From assembly GCA_900545705.1 (NCBI GenBank), contig URAK01000003.1, positions 1 through 64,000 on the forward strand: 64,000 nucleotides of DNA, given 5' to 3'. Numbering within the stretch: the stretch's first letter is position 1; each line of letters begins with the position of its first letter. This DNA comes from an uncultured Opitutales bacterium. GTDB lineage: Bacteria > Verrucomicrobiota > Verrucomicrobiia > Opitutales > Intestinicryptomonadaceae. The notes beneath the pieces were generated by a model. It ran no database searches. It had not been told where the DNA came from and was given only the letters and a program-made list of their open reading frames with translations. The position numbers and the translations under genes are program-made. Shown here in pieces: positions 55,091 to 63,371 of this stretch.

Positions 55091-56209
55091 CTACTTAGTG
55101 GCGGAATCCAGAAGATTTTTTACTGCGCTTGCCGCGGTGATTGCCCCGTCTGAAATTAGCTTTGTGTAGTGGGAAATCATGTCCTTAACGCCCGGGATGT
55201 GGTAAAATCTGCGCAGTATTTCGTCCTCCATAAGCGCCTTAAACCATTCTATTTTCTGGCTTGCGCGGCGGCGGGCAAAAAATCCCGACTTTTCCATCAT
55301 CGCCCTAAATCCGTCGATTCTCTCCCAGGCTTCGCGTATGCCTTTGCCGGTATAAGCAGAGCATACATCGCAGAACGGAGTCCAGCCGGGAGTCGGGGAA
55401 TTTAGGTAGTGCAGAACCCCGGCGAGTTCCGCGCGTTTTAGGTTGGAGCGCTCGACCATGTTTCCGTCGCACTTGTTTACGAGTATCGCGTCGGCAAGTT
55501 CGATAACTCCCTTTTTAATGCCCTGCAATTCGTCGCCCTGCGCGGCAAGCTGTATTAGCAGGAAAAAGTCCGTCATAGACCTCACTGTAACTTCGCTCTG
55601 CCCAACGCCAACCGTCTCTACAAGTATAATTTCGTACCCTGCGGCTTCACACAAAAGCATAGTTTCCCTGCTTTTTCTTGCAACACCTCCAAGCACCCCA
55701 CCCGACGGAGAGGGCCTAATAAACGCGTTTTCGCAACGCGAGAGGTTTTCCATTCGCGTCTTGTCGCCGAGAATGCTTCCGCCTGTAATCGTGCTCGATG
55801 GATCGACAGCCAAAACCGCAACCTTCTTGCCAAATTCTTTGCACAGCATTGTTCCGAAGGCCTCTATAAACGTCGATTTTCCCGCCCCCGGGACGCCGGT
55901 TATGCCGATTCTAAACGATTTGCCGCTGTAAGGCAAAAGAGATGCGAGAAGCTCTTGCGCCTTTTCAAAATGGGCGTCGGAATTGCTCTCGATTAGGGTT
56001 ATTGCGCGGGCGAGAATTGTCTTGTTGCAAGATAAAACGCCTTCCTTGTAGTCTTCGAGGGAAAGCTCGCGTCTCTTCGGGCGGGGCTTCCATGAAATTG
56101 TGTCGTCGTGCGCCTCGTCTTTGCGCAGATTCAAGCCGGGCATTACCGAGCTTGCGAAAAGCTTTTTATCGGCTCCGTCTGGAACCCATTCTGGAGTTTT
56201 ATTTTCCAT
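55091..56209 (-). CDS. meaB: Methylmalonyl-CoA mutase-associated GTPase MeaB-like
   Basis: A 372-residue G3E-family P-loop GTPase (ArgK/MeaB). The P-loop GVPGAGKST is at 105-113, Walker B/switch region VLAVDPSSTITGGSILGDKTRM is next, then ETVGVGQSEV and the base-recognition NKCDG. The helical C-terminal extension for dimerisation is present. MeaB protects and reloads B12-dependent methylmalonyl-CoA mutase. The mutase genes are not in this window. The start overlaps the rmuC end by 11 bp, and xerD begins six bases after its stop. Confidence 0.92.
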   Translation of the reverse strand: MENKTPEWVPDGADKKLFASSVMPGLNLRKDEAHDDTISWKPRPKRRELSLEDYKEGVLSCNKTILARAITLIESNSDAHFEKAQELLASLLPYSGKSFRIGITGVPGAGKSTFIEAFGTMLCKEFGKKVAVLAVDPSSTITGGSILGDKTRMENLSRCENAFIRPSPSGGVLGGVARKSRETMLLCEAAGYEIILVETVGVGQSEVTVRSMTDFFLLIQLAAQGDELQGIKKGVIELADAILVNKCDGNMVERSNLKRAELAGVLHYLNSPTPGWTPFCDVCSAYTGKGIREAWERIDGFRAMMEKSGFFARRRASQKIEWFKALMEDEILRRFYHIPGVKDMISHYTKLISDGAITAASAVKNLLDSATK

Positions 56210-57611
56210 CTTGTTTATCTTCCGATTCTTCTATGTTAAGCGATAGCGCCCCCGTTTTTACGCCGAGCCTTTTTGCCGTCGCTAGAACGCTCTTGGGGCT
56301 TTCTGAAAGGGTAGTCTTAGTCTGCGCGTAGTCTTTTGAGAGCGCGGCTATTCTATCTCCGAGCGACTCGAAGCGCGACATAAAGAGATTGACGCGCTCG
56401 TAAAGCTTTACACCGAGATCCGCTATCTGTCGCGTATTTTTCGATATCGCCTCGTTGCGGACCAATATTTCGGCGTATTTAAGCACTGACATTACGGTTG
56501 CGGGCCCCACAATTAAAACGTTGGCCGCATACGCGTCTTCAAGCAGCGATGGATCCGCGCTCACGGCGAGTTCATACGCAGGCTCTATTGGCATAAACAT
56601 CATCTTAAAGCCGCAACGGGCGTCGGGCAAATCGTTGTATTTTGAGGAAAATTCTTTAAGGTGCGCCCTGACCGACTTTTTAAATTTTTCGAGATTCGCC
56701 TTTTTTAAATCGGCGCTTTCACTCGAGCAATAGTCGGAATAGCTCACTAGCGACACTTTTGAATCCACCACAATAGAGCGCCCTTCGGGAAGATCTATCA
56801 CAAAGTCCGGCACTAGCCTTTTCTGCGCTCCCGATGAGTCCGAGTAGGACGCCTGGGAGCGAAAATGCACGCCCTCCGCAAAGCCGCACGACTCCAAAAT
56901 TCTATGAAATACCAATTCGCCCCAGTTGCCCGTAATTTTATTTTTTCCGCGCAGCGCCTCCGCAAGATTGCGGGCATCGTTTGAAAGGCGGCTATTCATT
57001 TCAACAAGGCTTTCTATGTGCTTTTCAAGCCCCGCGTGGCCCTTTATATTAAGCTCGTTTAGAGCCTCAATTCTGTCTCGAAAATCCGATATTGTAACCT
57101 TCATCGGTTTTAGGACGAGTGAAAGCTGCTCGAGGTTTGAGGTGGACATCTTTACGCGCGCTTCCTCCAAGAGTTTTGACGAGAGCGTTTCAAATTCGGA
57201 TGCGAGTTTTTTGCGCATCTCTATTTCCGCGTTTTCCCGCTCTGCGAGGCGCTCGGTGAGATTTTTTATATCTTGTCTTGCGATTGTAAGAGAGTTTTGA
57301 GCCTCGATTTTTTCGTCGAGAAACCCGGCTGTCTCCGAGAGCCTAGCCTGCATGATTTCTATTTTTTGTTTCGCGGCGGCAAGTTCTGTTTCTGCCCGCA
57401 TTTTTTCGCGCAGGCGCTCCTCGGATTCGCGCGCGAGCGCGTTCATTCTGTCGGTGGCGGCAGTCCTGCCTTCCTCCGAGCGCGCGAGCGCTTCCCTGCC
57501 CGCCGCTGCCGACTTTGCTTCGCGCTCGCAGCGCATGTAAAAAAATGCGGCTGCCGCAGCGAATGCGGCGCACATTACAGCGAGCACAGAGCATGTAAAA
57601 ATAGCTGTCAT
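56199..57611 (-). CDS. rmuC: DNA recombination protein RmuC homolog
   Basis: A 470-residue protein: an N-terminal membrane helix (FTCSVLAVMCAAFAAAAAFF), a long coiled coil (about 30-200), then the RmuC nuclease-like domain with GNWGELVFHRILESCG, VPDFVIDLPEGRSIVVDSKVSL and FMPIEPAYELA, which carry the PD-(D/E)xK-like residues. It limits inversions at short repeats in E. coli. The ATG at 57611 overlaps the end of the small upstream frame as ATGA, so it is translated by coupling. A 37-residue longer frame is Arg-rich and unrelated. Confidence 0.93.
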   Translation of the reverse strand: MTAIFTCSVLAVMCAAFAAAAAFFYMRCEREAKSAAAGREALARSEEGRTAATDRMNALARESEERLREKMRAETELAAAKQKIEIMQARLSETAGFLDEKIEAQNSLTIARQDIKNLTERLAERENAEIEMRKKLASEFETLSSKLLEEARVKMSTSNLEQLSLVLKPMKVTISDFRDRIEALNELNIKGHAGLEKHIESLVEMNSRLSNDARNLAEALRGKNKITGNWGELVFHRILESCGFAEGVHFRSQASYSDSSGAQKRLVPDFVIDLPEGRSIVVDSKVSLVSYSDYCSSESADLKKANLEKFKKSVRAHLKEFSSKYNDLPDARCGFKMMFMPIEPAYELAVSADPSLLEDAYAANVLIVGPATVMSVLKYAEILVRNEAISKNTRQIADLGVKLYERVNLFMSRFESLGDRIAALSKDYAQTKTTLSESPKSVLATAKRLGVKTGALSLNIEESEDKQDGK

Positions 57612-57889
57612 TCGGATTCCTCCTCTTCGAGTTCCCTTATAGTTTCCGCGTCTTCCATTTGGGAGTCGGCGTCCGAGTCGGCTGCGCGGTTTACAAAGCG
57701 CAAAGCGCCTCTTACAAGGCATTGCGGGTGCGAATCGAATTGCGATTTAAAAAGGTCCAAAATAAATTCCGGGATTTTGTCGACTCCCTCCTCAAACGGG
57801 GCTTCGCCCTCTCCAAAAACTTCGCCCTCGCCGGGGTCAGAGAGCACTATTTCTTCGTTTGGTTTCGATTGCCCTGCGCGCCTCTCCAC
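57608..57889 (-). CDS. Small acidic frame between dnaX and rmuC, probable +1-frame extension of DnaX
   Basis: As an independent gene it starts with GTG at 57889 after CGGAGAGA (a close-set Shine-Dalgarno) and gives 93 residues, very acidic at the end (ELEEEESE). The same frame stays open upstream of the GTG through coding-like residues (LLRKVLDESREFASAYAERVE) to the A-run in the dnaX end at 57955. From there it is 115 residues. It is thus better explained as a DnaX C-terminal extension reached by slippage or +1 frameshift; a separate small protein remains possible. It overlaps the rmuC start by four bases. Confidence 0.6.
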   Translation of the reverse strand: MERRAGQSKPNEEIVLSDPGEGEVFGEGEAPFEEGVDKIPEFILDLFKSQFDSHPQCLVRGALRFVNRAADSDADSQMEDAETIRELEEEESE

Positions 57890-57938
57890 TCTCTCCGCGT
57901 AGGCCGACGCAAATTCCCTCGACTCGTCTAAAACTTTT

Positions 57939-59081
57939 CTAAGCAGCAGGGCTATTTTTTTTTTGCGTCTCGGCGGGAGCCGACGAAAGCTTGTCGAGTT
58001 CTTTAATTAGCGTGTTTATTGCCCTTGCCCTGCTTTGCTCCACCGCCTTCAGAAGCGCCACCTCAAAATTCGCCTTCTCCGATAGCCCGTTTTTCATAGA
58101 CTTTGTAGACGACTGCAAGACGTCGAGCATTCGCATTATCTGCTCGCTCGAAAGCTTTTTTCCTCCGAAATCCGCCTCTCCCGACTTAAAGGAGTCTATC
58201 ATTGCGCTGCGCAGGGAAATTTGCAGGTCGCACATAGTTCTGTAAAGATCGCAGCCGCTGTCGGCGAGCTCATCGACGCTCTTTACAACCGCTCCATAGT
58301 CTCCGCGCGCCATATTTGCGAGCAACCCCGATATTTGCTCGTCAGAGGCAAGCCCGTACACGCCAATGACGTCTTCCACCGAAAGCTTATTTCCGCAGAA
58401 TGATATCATTTGGTCGAGTATGCTTTGGGCGTCGCGCATTCCGCCGTTTGCGAGCCTGGCTATGGCGCGTATTGCGCTGTCTGTAGCCTCAATTTTCTCC
58501 TTTGCGGCTATGTCGGAAAGATGCTTTGCGATAAGCTCCTCTGGTATCGGCCGAAATTCGAAGCGTTGGCAGCGCGAAGTTATAGTCCCCAAAACTTTGT
58601 GAGCCTCGGTCGTCGCAAATATAAATTTTACATGCTTTGGCGGCTCTTCAAGCGTTTTTAGGAGCGCATTGAAAGCGTCGGCTGTAAGCGAGTGGACTTC
58701 GTCTATTATGTATATCTTATAAGTGCATTGCGCCGGGGCGTACTGGCAGTCCTCGCGCAATTTCCTTATTTCGTCGATTGAGCGGTTCGAGGCGCCGTCA
58801 ATCTCAACAACATCCATGCACGAGCCGTTCATTATTGCCCTTGAAATGTCGTCGTCTTCCGGGTGCACATTCGGGCCGCCTTTGGCGTTTAATGCTTTCG
58901 CAAAAAGCCGCGCGACTGTCGTTTTCCCGGTTCCGCGCGGGCCTACAAACAAATATGCGTGCCCTATCCTGCCGGATTCAATCGCGTTTGTGAGCGTGCG
59001 CACAATATGTTCCTGCCCGACAAGTTCCGAGAACTGCTTCGGGCGGTATCTGCGCGCTATTACCTGATAACTTTCGCTCAT
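57939..59081 (-). CDS. dnaX: DNA polymerase III clamp-loader subunit DnaX, short form
   Basis: 380 residues: AAA+ module with Walker A GPRGTGKT (47-54), Walker B YIIDEVHSL, sensor-1 FATTEAHKV and the SRC motif TSRCQRF with its Arg finger, then clamp-loader domain III (about 240-370). This matches a gamma-length product. Two oddities: the zinc module between domain parts (CX8CX2CX2C in E. coli) is absent, with residues 61-87 (ALNAKGGPNVHPEDDD) free of Cys. Also, the gene ends in a slippery A10 run, with a 115-residue open +1 frame beyond. It heads the rmuC-meaB-xerD run. Confidence 0.95.
   Translation of the reverse strand: MSESYQVIARRYRPKQFSELVGQEHIVRTLTNAIESGRIGHAYLFVGPRGTGKTTVARLFAKALNAKGGPNVHPEDDDISRAIMNGSCMDVVEIDGASNRSIDEIRKLREDCQYAPAQCTYKIYIIDEVHSLTADAFNALLKTLEEPPKHVKFIFATTEAHKVLGTITSRCQRFEFRPIPEELIAKHLSDIAAKEKIEATDSAIRAIARLANGGMRDAQSILDQMISFCGNKLSVEDVIGVYGLASDEQISGLLANMARGDYGAVVKSVDELADSGCDLYRTMCDLQISLRSAMIDSFKSGEADFGGKKLSSEQIMRMLDVLQSSTKSMKNGLSEKANFEVALLKAVEQSRARAINTLIKELDKLSSAPAETQKKNSPAA
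57953..57983 (-). promoter_or_regulatory. dnaX: Probable slippage/frameshift signal at the dnaX 3' end
   Basis: In mRNA sense there is a 5-bp stem UCGGC/GCCGA with UCCC loop (57983-57970), a 5-nt spacer, then ten A (57964-57955). The zero frame stops 14-16 bases later at 57941-57939. The -1 frame stops at once (UAG). The +1 frame, also reached by loss of one A or gain of two, stays open to 57608. A-runs next to hairpins are the dnaX frameshift or slippage signals known in E. coli and Thermus. Confidence 0.55.
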
Positions 59082-59179
59082 TCTTTTTAACCCTATTGCC
59101 GTTTTTTTTTAACACAAGTTTTTTTTTGCGCCAAAAATATTGTTGAAAGCTCCGCAAATTCTGAAAAAATCGCCTGAAA

Positions 59180-60754
59180 ATGCCTAAAAAACCGACAACC
59201 AAAGAAGACAAAGAAGCCGCATACGACGACCTTGAAATGTCGGTTTTGTATAAAATCAGCCGCGCTGTCGCCCAGCGCAAGAATGTCCACGACCTCATCA
59301 CCGAGACTCTTGACATTCTCGACGGCGAAATGGGGCTAATGCGCGGAACAGTCACCCTGCGCGACGGCGACTACCTTTTCATAGAGGCGGCAGCTGGAAT
59401 GGACGCCGAAAGCATTCGAAGAGGTGTATATAAAATCGGCGAAGGCGTGACTGGGCTTGTCGCCGCCCAAGCTAAATCGGTAGCCATACCCGACATCTCC
59501 AAAAACGAAAGATTTTTGGATAAAACCCGCACTCGGCGCGGCACACAAGATAAAATCGCGTTCGTGTGCGTCCCGATTATCTATATGGAGCAGGTTATCG
59601 GAACTTTGAGCATAGACCGCATTTCCGACACCGCAGTTGACCTAAACCGCGACCTCGTCCTGCTTGAAACTATATCCAACATACTCGCCGACGCACTTGC
59701 GATGATATATTTAAGGCGCGAGGAGCGCAACAGGCTCCTCGACGAAAACAGGCGCCTAAAACTCGAGCTCAGCACGGAGCTTATGCGGCCAAAAAATATA
59801 CTCGGCAACTCCGGAGCCATGCAAAAATTCTACCGCGAGCTTGCGAAAGCCGCTCCGCTCTCCACGCCAATATTTTTGAGGGGGGCGACGGGCACAGGCA
59901 AGGAGTTGGCCGCTCGCGCCGTATTTGAATCAAACGAGGCGTTTTCGGAAAGGTTTAACGTCGTAAACTGCGCCGCCTTGCCCGACTATTCTCTCGTCGG
60001 CGAAATTTTCGGCTACGAGAAAGACTCCCCCGAGCTTGGGCTTTCTGCGAAAGAAGGGCTTCTCGAAAAATATCCGCACTCGACATTTTTCTTCGACGAA
60101 GTATCGGAAATATCCCTACCGGCGCAAAAGATGATAGCCGATTTTCTATCAGTCGGGCGCTTCCGCCGGCTGAACGGCTCTGCAGAAATATCTGCCAAGG
60201 CGCGCATGATTTTTGCGAGTTCCATAGACATAGAAAAACTTTTGGAGCAAAAACTTTTCGACGAGAATCTCTACGCCGCAATATCGCAAAACATGATATA
60301 CCTCCCCGCCCTGCGCGACAGAAAGAGCGACATATTGCTTCTTGCCGAGCACTTTGTGGAAAAATACAGCAAGATACACCACAAAGATATACGCAGAATC
60401 TCCACTCCCGCCATAAATATGATGACAATTTACGCGTGGCCCGGGAATGTCAGAGAGCTTGAAAACTGCATAGAACGCGCCGTCATATCCTCACACGACT
60501 CCGCGATATCCGGATACAACCTGACTCCCGCCGTAAGGTCCGCCTACATGCATAGAAAGCTTCCCTACGGCGAGGACGTCGATTTCATTTCGATAGTGGA
60601 GTCGTTCGAGCGCGAGCTTATTACCGAGGCGCTGAAAGCCAACCGCGGGAATGCGGCAGCCGCCGCGCGGAGGCTGAACCTCACCGAGCGCATCATAAAC
60701 TATAAAATCAAAAAATATTCTATTACCACATCGTGGTATAAATCCGGAAGATAA
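59180..60754 (+). CDS. GAF-AAA+-Fis regulator, enhancer-binding-protein type without GAFTGA
   Basis: A 524-residue NtrC/NifA-type architecture: N-terminal GAF domain (about 20-180), linker coil, AAA+ domain (about 205-435) and a Fis-type helix-turn-helix (about 485-520, NAAAAARRLNLTERIINYKI). Walker A GATGTGKE (235-242) and WPGNVRELENCIERAVI are normal. The GAFTGA loop that contacts sigma-54 is replaced (EIFGYEKDSPELGLSAKEG, 275-292). The arginine-finger region FREDLYYRL-type is FDENLYAAI without Arg. It is therefore unlikely to activate sigma-54 and may act as a TyrR-like sigma-70 regulator. mnmA starts one base after its stop. Confidence 0.88.
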   Translation: MPKKPTTKEDKEAAYDDLEMSVLYKISRAVAQRKNVHDLITETLDILDGEMGLMRGTVTLRDGDYLFIEAAAGMDAESIRRGVYKIGEGVTGLVAAQAKSVAIPDISKNERFLDKTRTRRGTQDKIAFVCVPIIYMEQVIGTLSIDRISDTAVDLNRDLVLLETISNILADALAMIYLRREERNRLLDENRRLKLELSTELMRPKNILGNSGAMQKFYRELAKAAPLSTPIFLRGATGTGKELAARAVFESNEAFSERFNVVNCAALPDYSLVGEIFGYEKDSPELGLSAKEGLLEKYPHSTFFFDEVSEISLPAQKMIADFLSVGRFRRLNGSAEISAKARMIFASSIDIEKLLEQKLFDENLYAAISQNMIYLPALRDRKSDILLLAEHFVEKYSKIHHKDIRRISTPAINMMTIYAWPGNVRELENCIERAVISSHDSAISGYNLTPAVRSAYMHRKLPYGEDVDFISIVESFERELITEALKANRGNAAAAARRLNLTERIINYKIKKYSITTSWYKSGR

Positions 60755-60755
60755 T

Positions 60756-61862
60756 ATGCCTGAAAAAATAATGGTTGCATTGTCCGGCGGCGTCGACAGC
60801 GCGCTTGCCATGGCTCTTTTAAAGCAGGAGGGCTTCGAGCTGCGCGCGGCGTATATGAAAACGTGGATGAATGAAGAAGGCATAGACGTTTTTGGGGACT
60901 GCCCTTGGCACCAGGATATAATCGACGCCACAGCATGCGCCGAAAAAATAGGCGTTCCCTTTGAAGTTGCCGACATGATTGAGGAGTACAGAAAGCAGAT
61001 AGTAGAATATCTGGTGGACGAATATCGGCGCGGGCGCACTCCCAATCCAGACGTAATGTGCAACAGAAAAATGAAATTCGGAAAATTTCTGGACTTCGCC
61101 CTTTCAAGAGGCTGCGACAAAGTTGCAACCGGACACTACTGCTGCCTGCGCGACAATCCCGACGGCACCCGCGACTTGATGATGGGCGCAGACCCCGGCA
61201 AAGACCAATCCTATTTTCTGTGCATGATAACCCAGAACCAGCTCATGCGCGCAGAATTTCCCATAGGTTCCCTTTTAAAAAGCCAAGTTCGCGATCTCGC
61301 CCGCTTAAACGGCCTGCCTAACGCCGAAAAAAAAGATTCACAGGGAATTTGTTTTCTCGGGAAAATCCGCATTCAGGATTTTTTGGGGCACTATATTGAG
61401 GAAAAGCCTGGCGACATCGTAAATGTCTCGGGAAAAATCCTCGGGCGACACAAAGGCCTTCACAACTACACCATTGGGCAAAGAAAGGGAATCGGCGTGC
61501 CTTCCAATACCGACAAAAAATGCTATGTGGTAGTGTCGAAAGACTACAACACAAACAAGCTTGTCGTCGCCTTTGACTCCCCCGATGCGCCGAATCTGTA
61601 CACGACCCGCGCCGCCTTGGAGTCCGCAAACTGGATTAATAAACCCATTGAAAGCCCGTGCGACATTTACGCCCGCGTGCGCTACCGCGACGGCCTTGTC
61701 AGGGCAAGATACTCACCGCTTGGCGGCGGAGAGGGTTTTGTGGAATTTCAGACGCCGCAGCGCGCTATTGCTCCCGGACAGATAATGGCAATCCATGATT
61801 TTAACGAGCCTTCCGTCGTGCTTGGCGGCGCGATTTTCAAGTCCACTGGGCAGCCTGTATAA
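60756..61862 (+). CDS. mnmA: tRNA-specific 2-thiouridylase MnmA
   Basis: A 368-residue protein of normal length. It has the PP-loop SGGVDS (10-15), the catalytic Cys102 in VMCNRK and Cys199 in QGICFLG, YTIGQRKGIG in the central domain and a C-terminal beta-barrel. It thiolates U34 of tRNA-Lys, -Glu and -Gln, using sulfur from the Tus or cysteine desulfurase system. The start is one base after the regulator stop, preceded by GGAAG. The 255 bp that follow have no gene; a GCGGG-TTTT-CCCGC hairpin lies at 61997-62010. Confidence 0.96.
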   Translation: MPEKIMVALSGGVDSALAMALLKQEGFELRAAYMKTWMNEEGIDVFGDCPWHQDIIDATACAEKIGVPFEVADMIEEYRKQIVEYLVDEYRRGRTPNPDVMCNRKMKFGKFLDFALSRGCDKVATGHYCCLRDNPDGTRDLMMGADPGKDQSYFLCMITQNQLMRAEFPIGSLLKSQVRDLARLNGLPNAEKKDSQGICFLGKIRIQDFLGHYIEEKPGDIVNVSGKILGRHKGLHNYTIGQRKGIGVPSNTDKKCYVVVSKDYNTNKLVVAFDSPDAPNLYTTRAALESANWINKPIESPCDIYARVRYRDGLVRARYSPLGGGEGFVEFQTPQRAIAPGQIMAIHDFNEPSVVLGGAIFKSTGQPV

Positions 61863-62117
61863 GTTTGGCAAACGCGCCAACTGCCGCAAATTTGCCCGTA
61901 ATTTCTCACAAATCGCCGCTTTGCGACATTTTTTTTAATCGCAATAAACTGATAGGGGAATTGCCAAGCCGACCCAAATATTATTCAAGCAATCGAGCGG
62001 GTTTTCCCGCACTTAAATTGCGAGCAAAAACGCCGCGCACGCTTGGGAAAACAAGCGCAATTTTCCCGTGAATTGCCAAGGCAAGCGCAACGGGCGGAGC
62101 GCGTTAAAAAAACAGAG

Positions 62118-63371
62118 CTAAATAGAGCGGTAATATTCCATTGCCGACTTAAATATCGGCGAAGATCTGTCTTTTGCGCGCCTAAAATATTCGGATAGCG
62201 TCGCGTTAGCCTCGCGCCGCAGACCGAGAGAATAGAGCGATTGCGCCGCATAATAATATGCTCTCGCCCCCCAGTATTCATATTTAAAATATAGCACAAA
62301 CACTCTCTCAAAGTAAGCGTGCGCCTTTCCCCATTCGCCCTGCTCAAACCAGTTTAGCCCCGTTTTATAGGTCGCCTCAGCTGCGAGCTCCCCACGGGCT
62401 GCCTTGTTCATAACTACCTTCAAATACACTGCGTCGGCGTCCGCGTATTTTTTTAGGAATCGCAAAGCGTCAGCCTCGGCAATTAAAAGGCGGCCTTGGT
62501 ATGCCATTTCTGGAGGCGCGAGAAATTGCGCTGTCTTCGCGAAAGCAAGCCCCTTTTCGTAATCTTTTTTAGCCGTATAATATTCCGAAAGTATAAGGGC
62601 CGCCCTCCATGAGAACGGAGCCTGCGAATATTCTGAAAGCGACTTTTCAAGAGCTTGTACGTCGAAATTCTCATCGCCCGAAGCCCGCAACTGGTCTATT
62701 TTTTCAATCTGCCCCAAAAGCGATAGTTCTGCTTGCGGAGGGGTTATTTTTTCTCCCTTTAAAATCTGCAATCTGCCGAGAGAAACACCATTGGAGGCTT
62801 CTAGCCCGGAGATATCCATAGCTTCAGCAAAATCGTTTTTTGAAAGGCGCGCGTCTATAAAAACATCGACACCCACAGCGGAGATGGAAGCAAAGTTTTT
62901 TTTCAAAGATTCCAAAAAAAGATTCTTTGCCGAATCTTTTTTGCCGACCGCCCAAAGAGCGGAGGAATAATACCAGATAGTGTCCGCCGAAGCGTCAGGG
63001 GTAGCAAATTTAGACAAAGTACTCTCCGCAATTTCCGGCTTGCCGTTAAGAAGTGCAATCCTCGCGCACTGCACCGCCGCCGTTGCGTCCATTCCCTTTG
63101 GCGCGTATTTTACGGCGTATTCGAGGAGCTTAAAGGCGTCTGTCGAGCCCTCGTTCGCGTAAATCGAGCCCAAAAAGAACGCAGCAACCCCCGATTCCTG
63201 TGAGCCGTCGAGCTTGACCTGCTTAAAAAGCTCTTTCGCCGAGGCGTAATCGCCACGCGCGTAAAATGAGGCGCCGCGCTCTATAAAATCTTTGGCGGGC
63301 GTTTCGGTTGCGGCGGAGACCGCGTTTGCGGCAATCAGAAGCGCCGCGCATATTTTTAGAAAAACTCGCAT
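62118..63371 (-). CDS. Exported tetratricopeptide-repeat protein
   Basis: A 417-residue protein with a signal peptide (MRVFLKICAALLIAANAVSAA). The rest is a series of helical pairs of the TPR type (SFYARGDYASAKELFKQV, AAFFLGSIYANEGSTDAFKL, then GLNWFEQGEWGKAHAYFERV, AQSLYSLGLRREANATLSEY). It resembles periplasmic TPR/YbgF-like scaffold proteins, with no catalytic motif. It starts inside the end of the upstream dus gene, overlapping it by 16 bases, so the two are translated together. Confidence 0.8.
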   Translation of the reverse strand: MRVFLKICAALLIAANAVSAATETPAKDFIERGASFYARGDYASAKELFKQVKLDGSQESGVAAFFLGSIYANEGSTDAFKLLEYAVKYAPKGMDATAAVQCARIALLNGKPEIAESTLSKFATPDASADTIWYYSSALWAVGKKDSAKNLFLESLKKNFASISAVGVDVFIDARLSKNDFAEAMDISGLEASNGVSLGRLQILKGEKITPPQAELSLLGQIEKIDQLRASGDENFDVQALEKSLSEYSQAPFSWRAALILSEYYTAKKDYEKGLAFAKTAQFLAPPEMAYQGRLLIAEADALRFLKKYADADAVYLKVVMNKAARGELAAEATYKTGLNWFEQGEWGKAHAYFERVFVLYFKYEYWGARAYYYAAQSLYSLGLRREANATLSEYFRRAKDRSSPIFKSAMEYYRSI

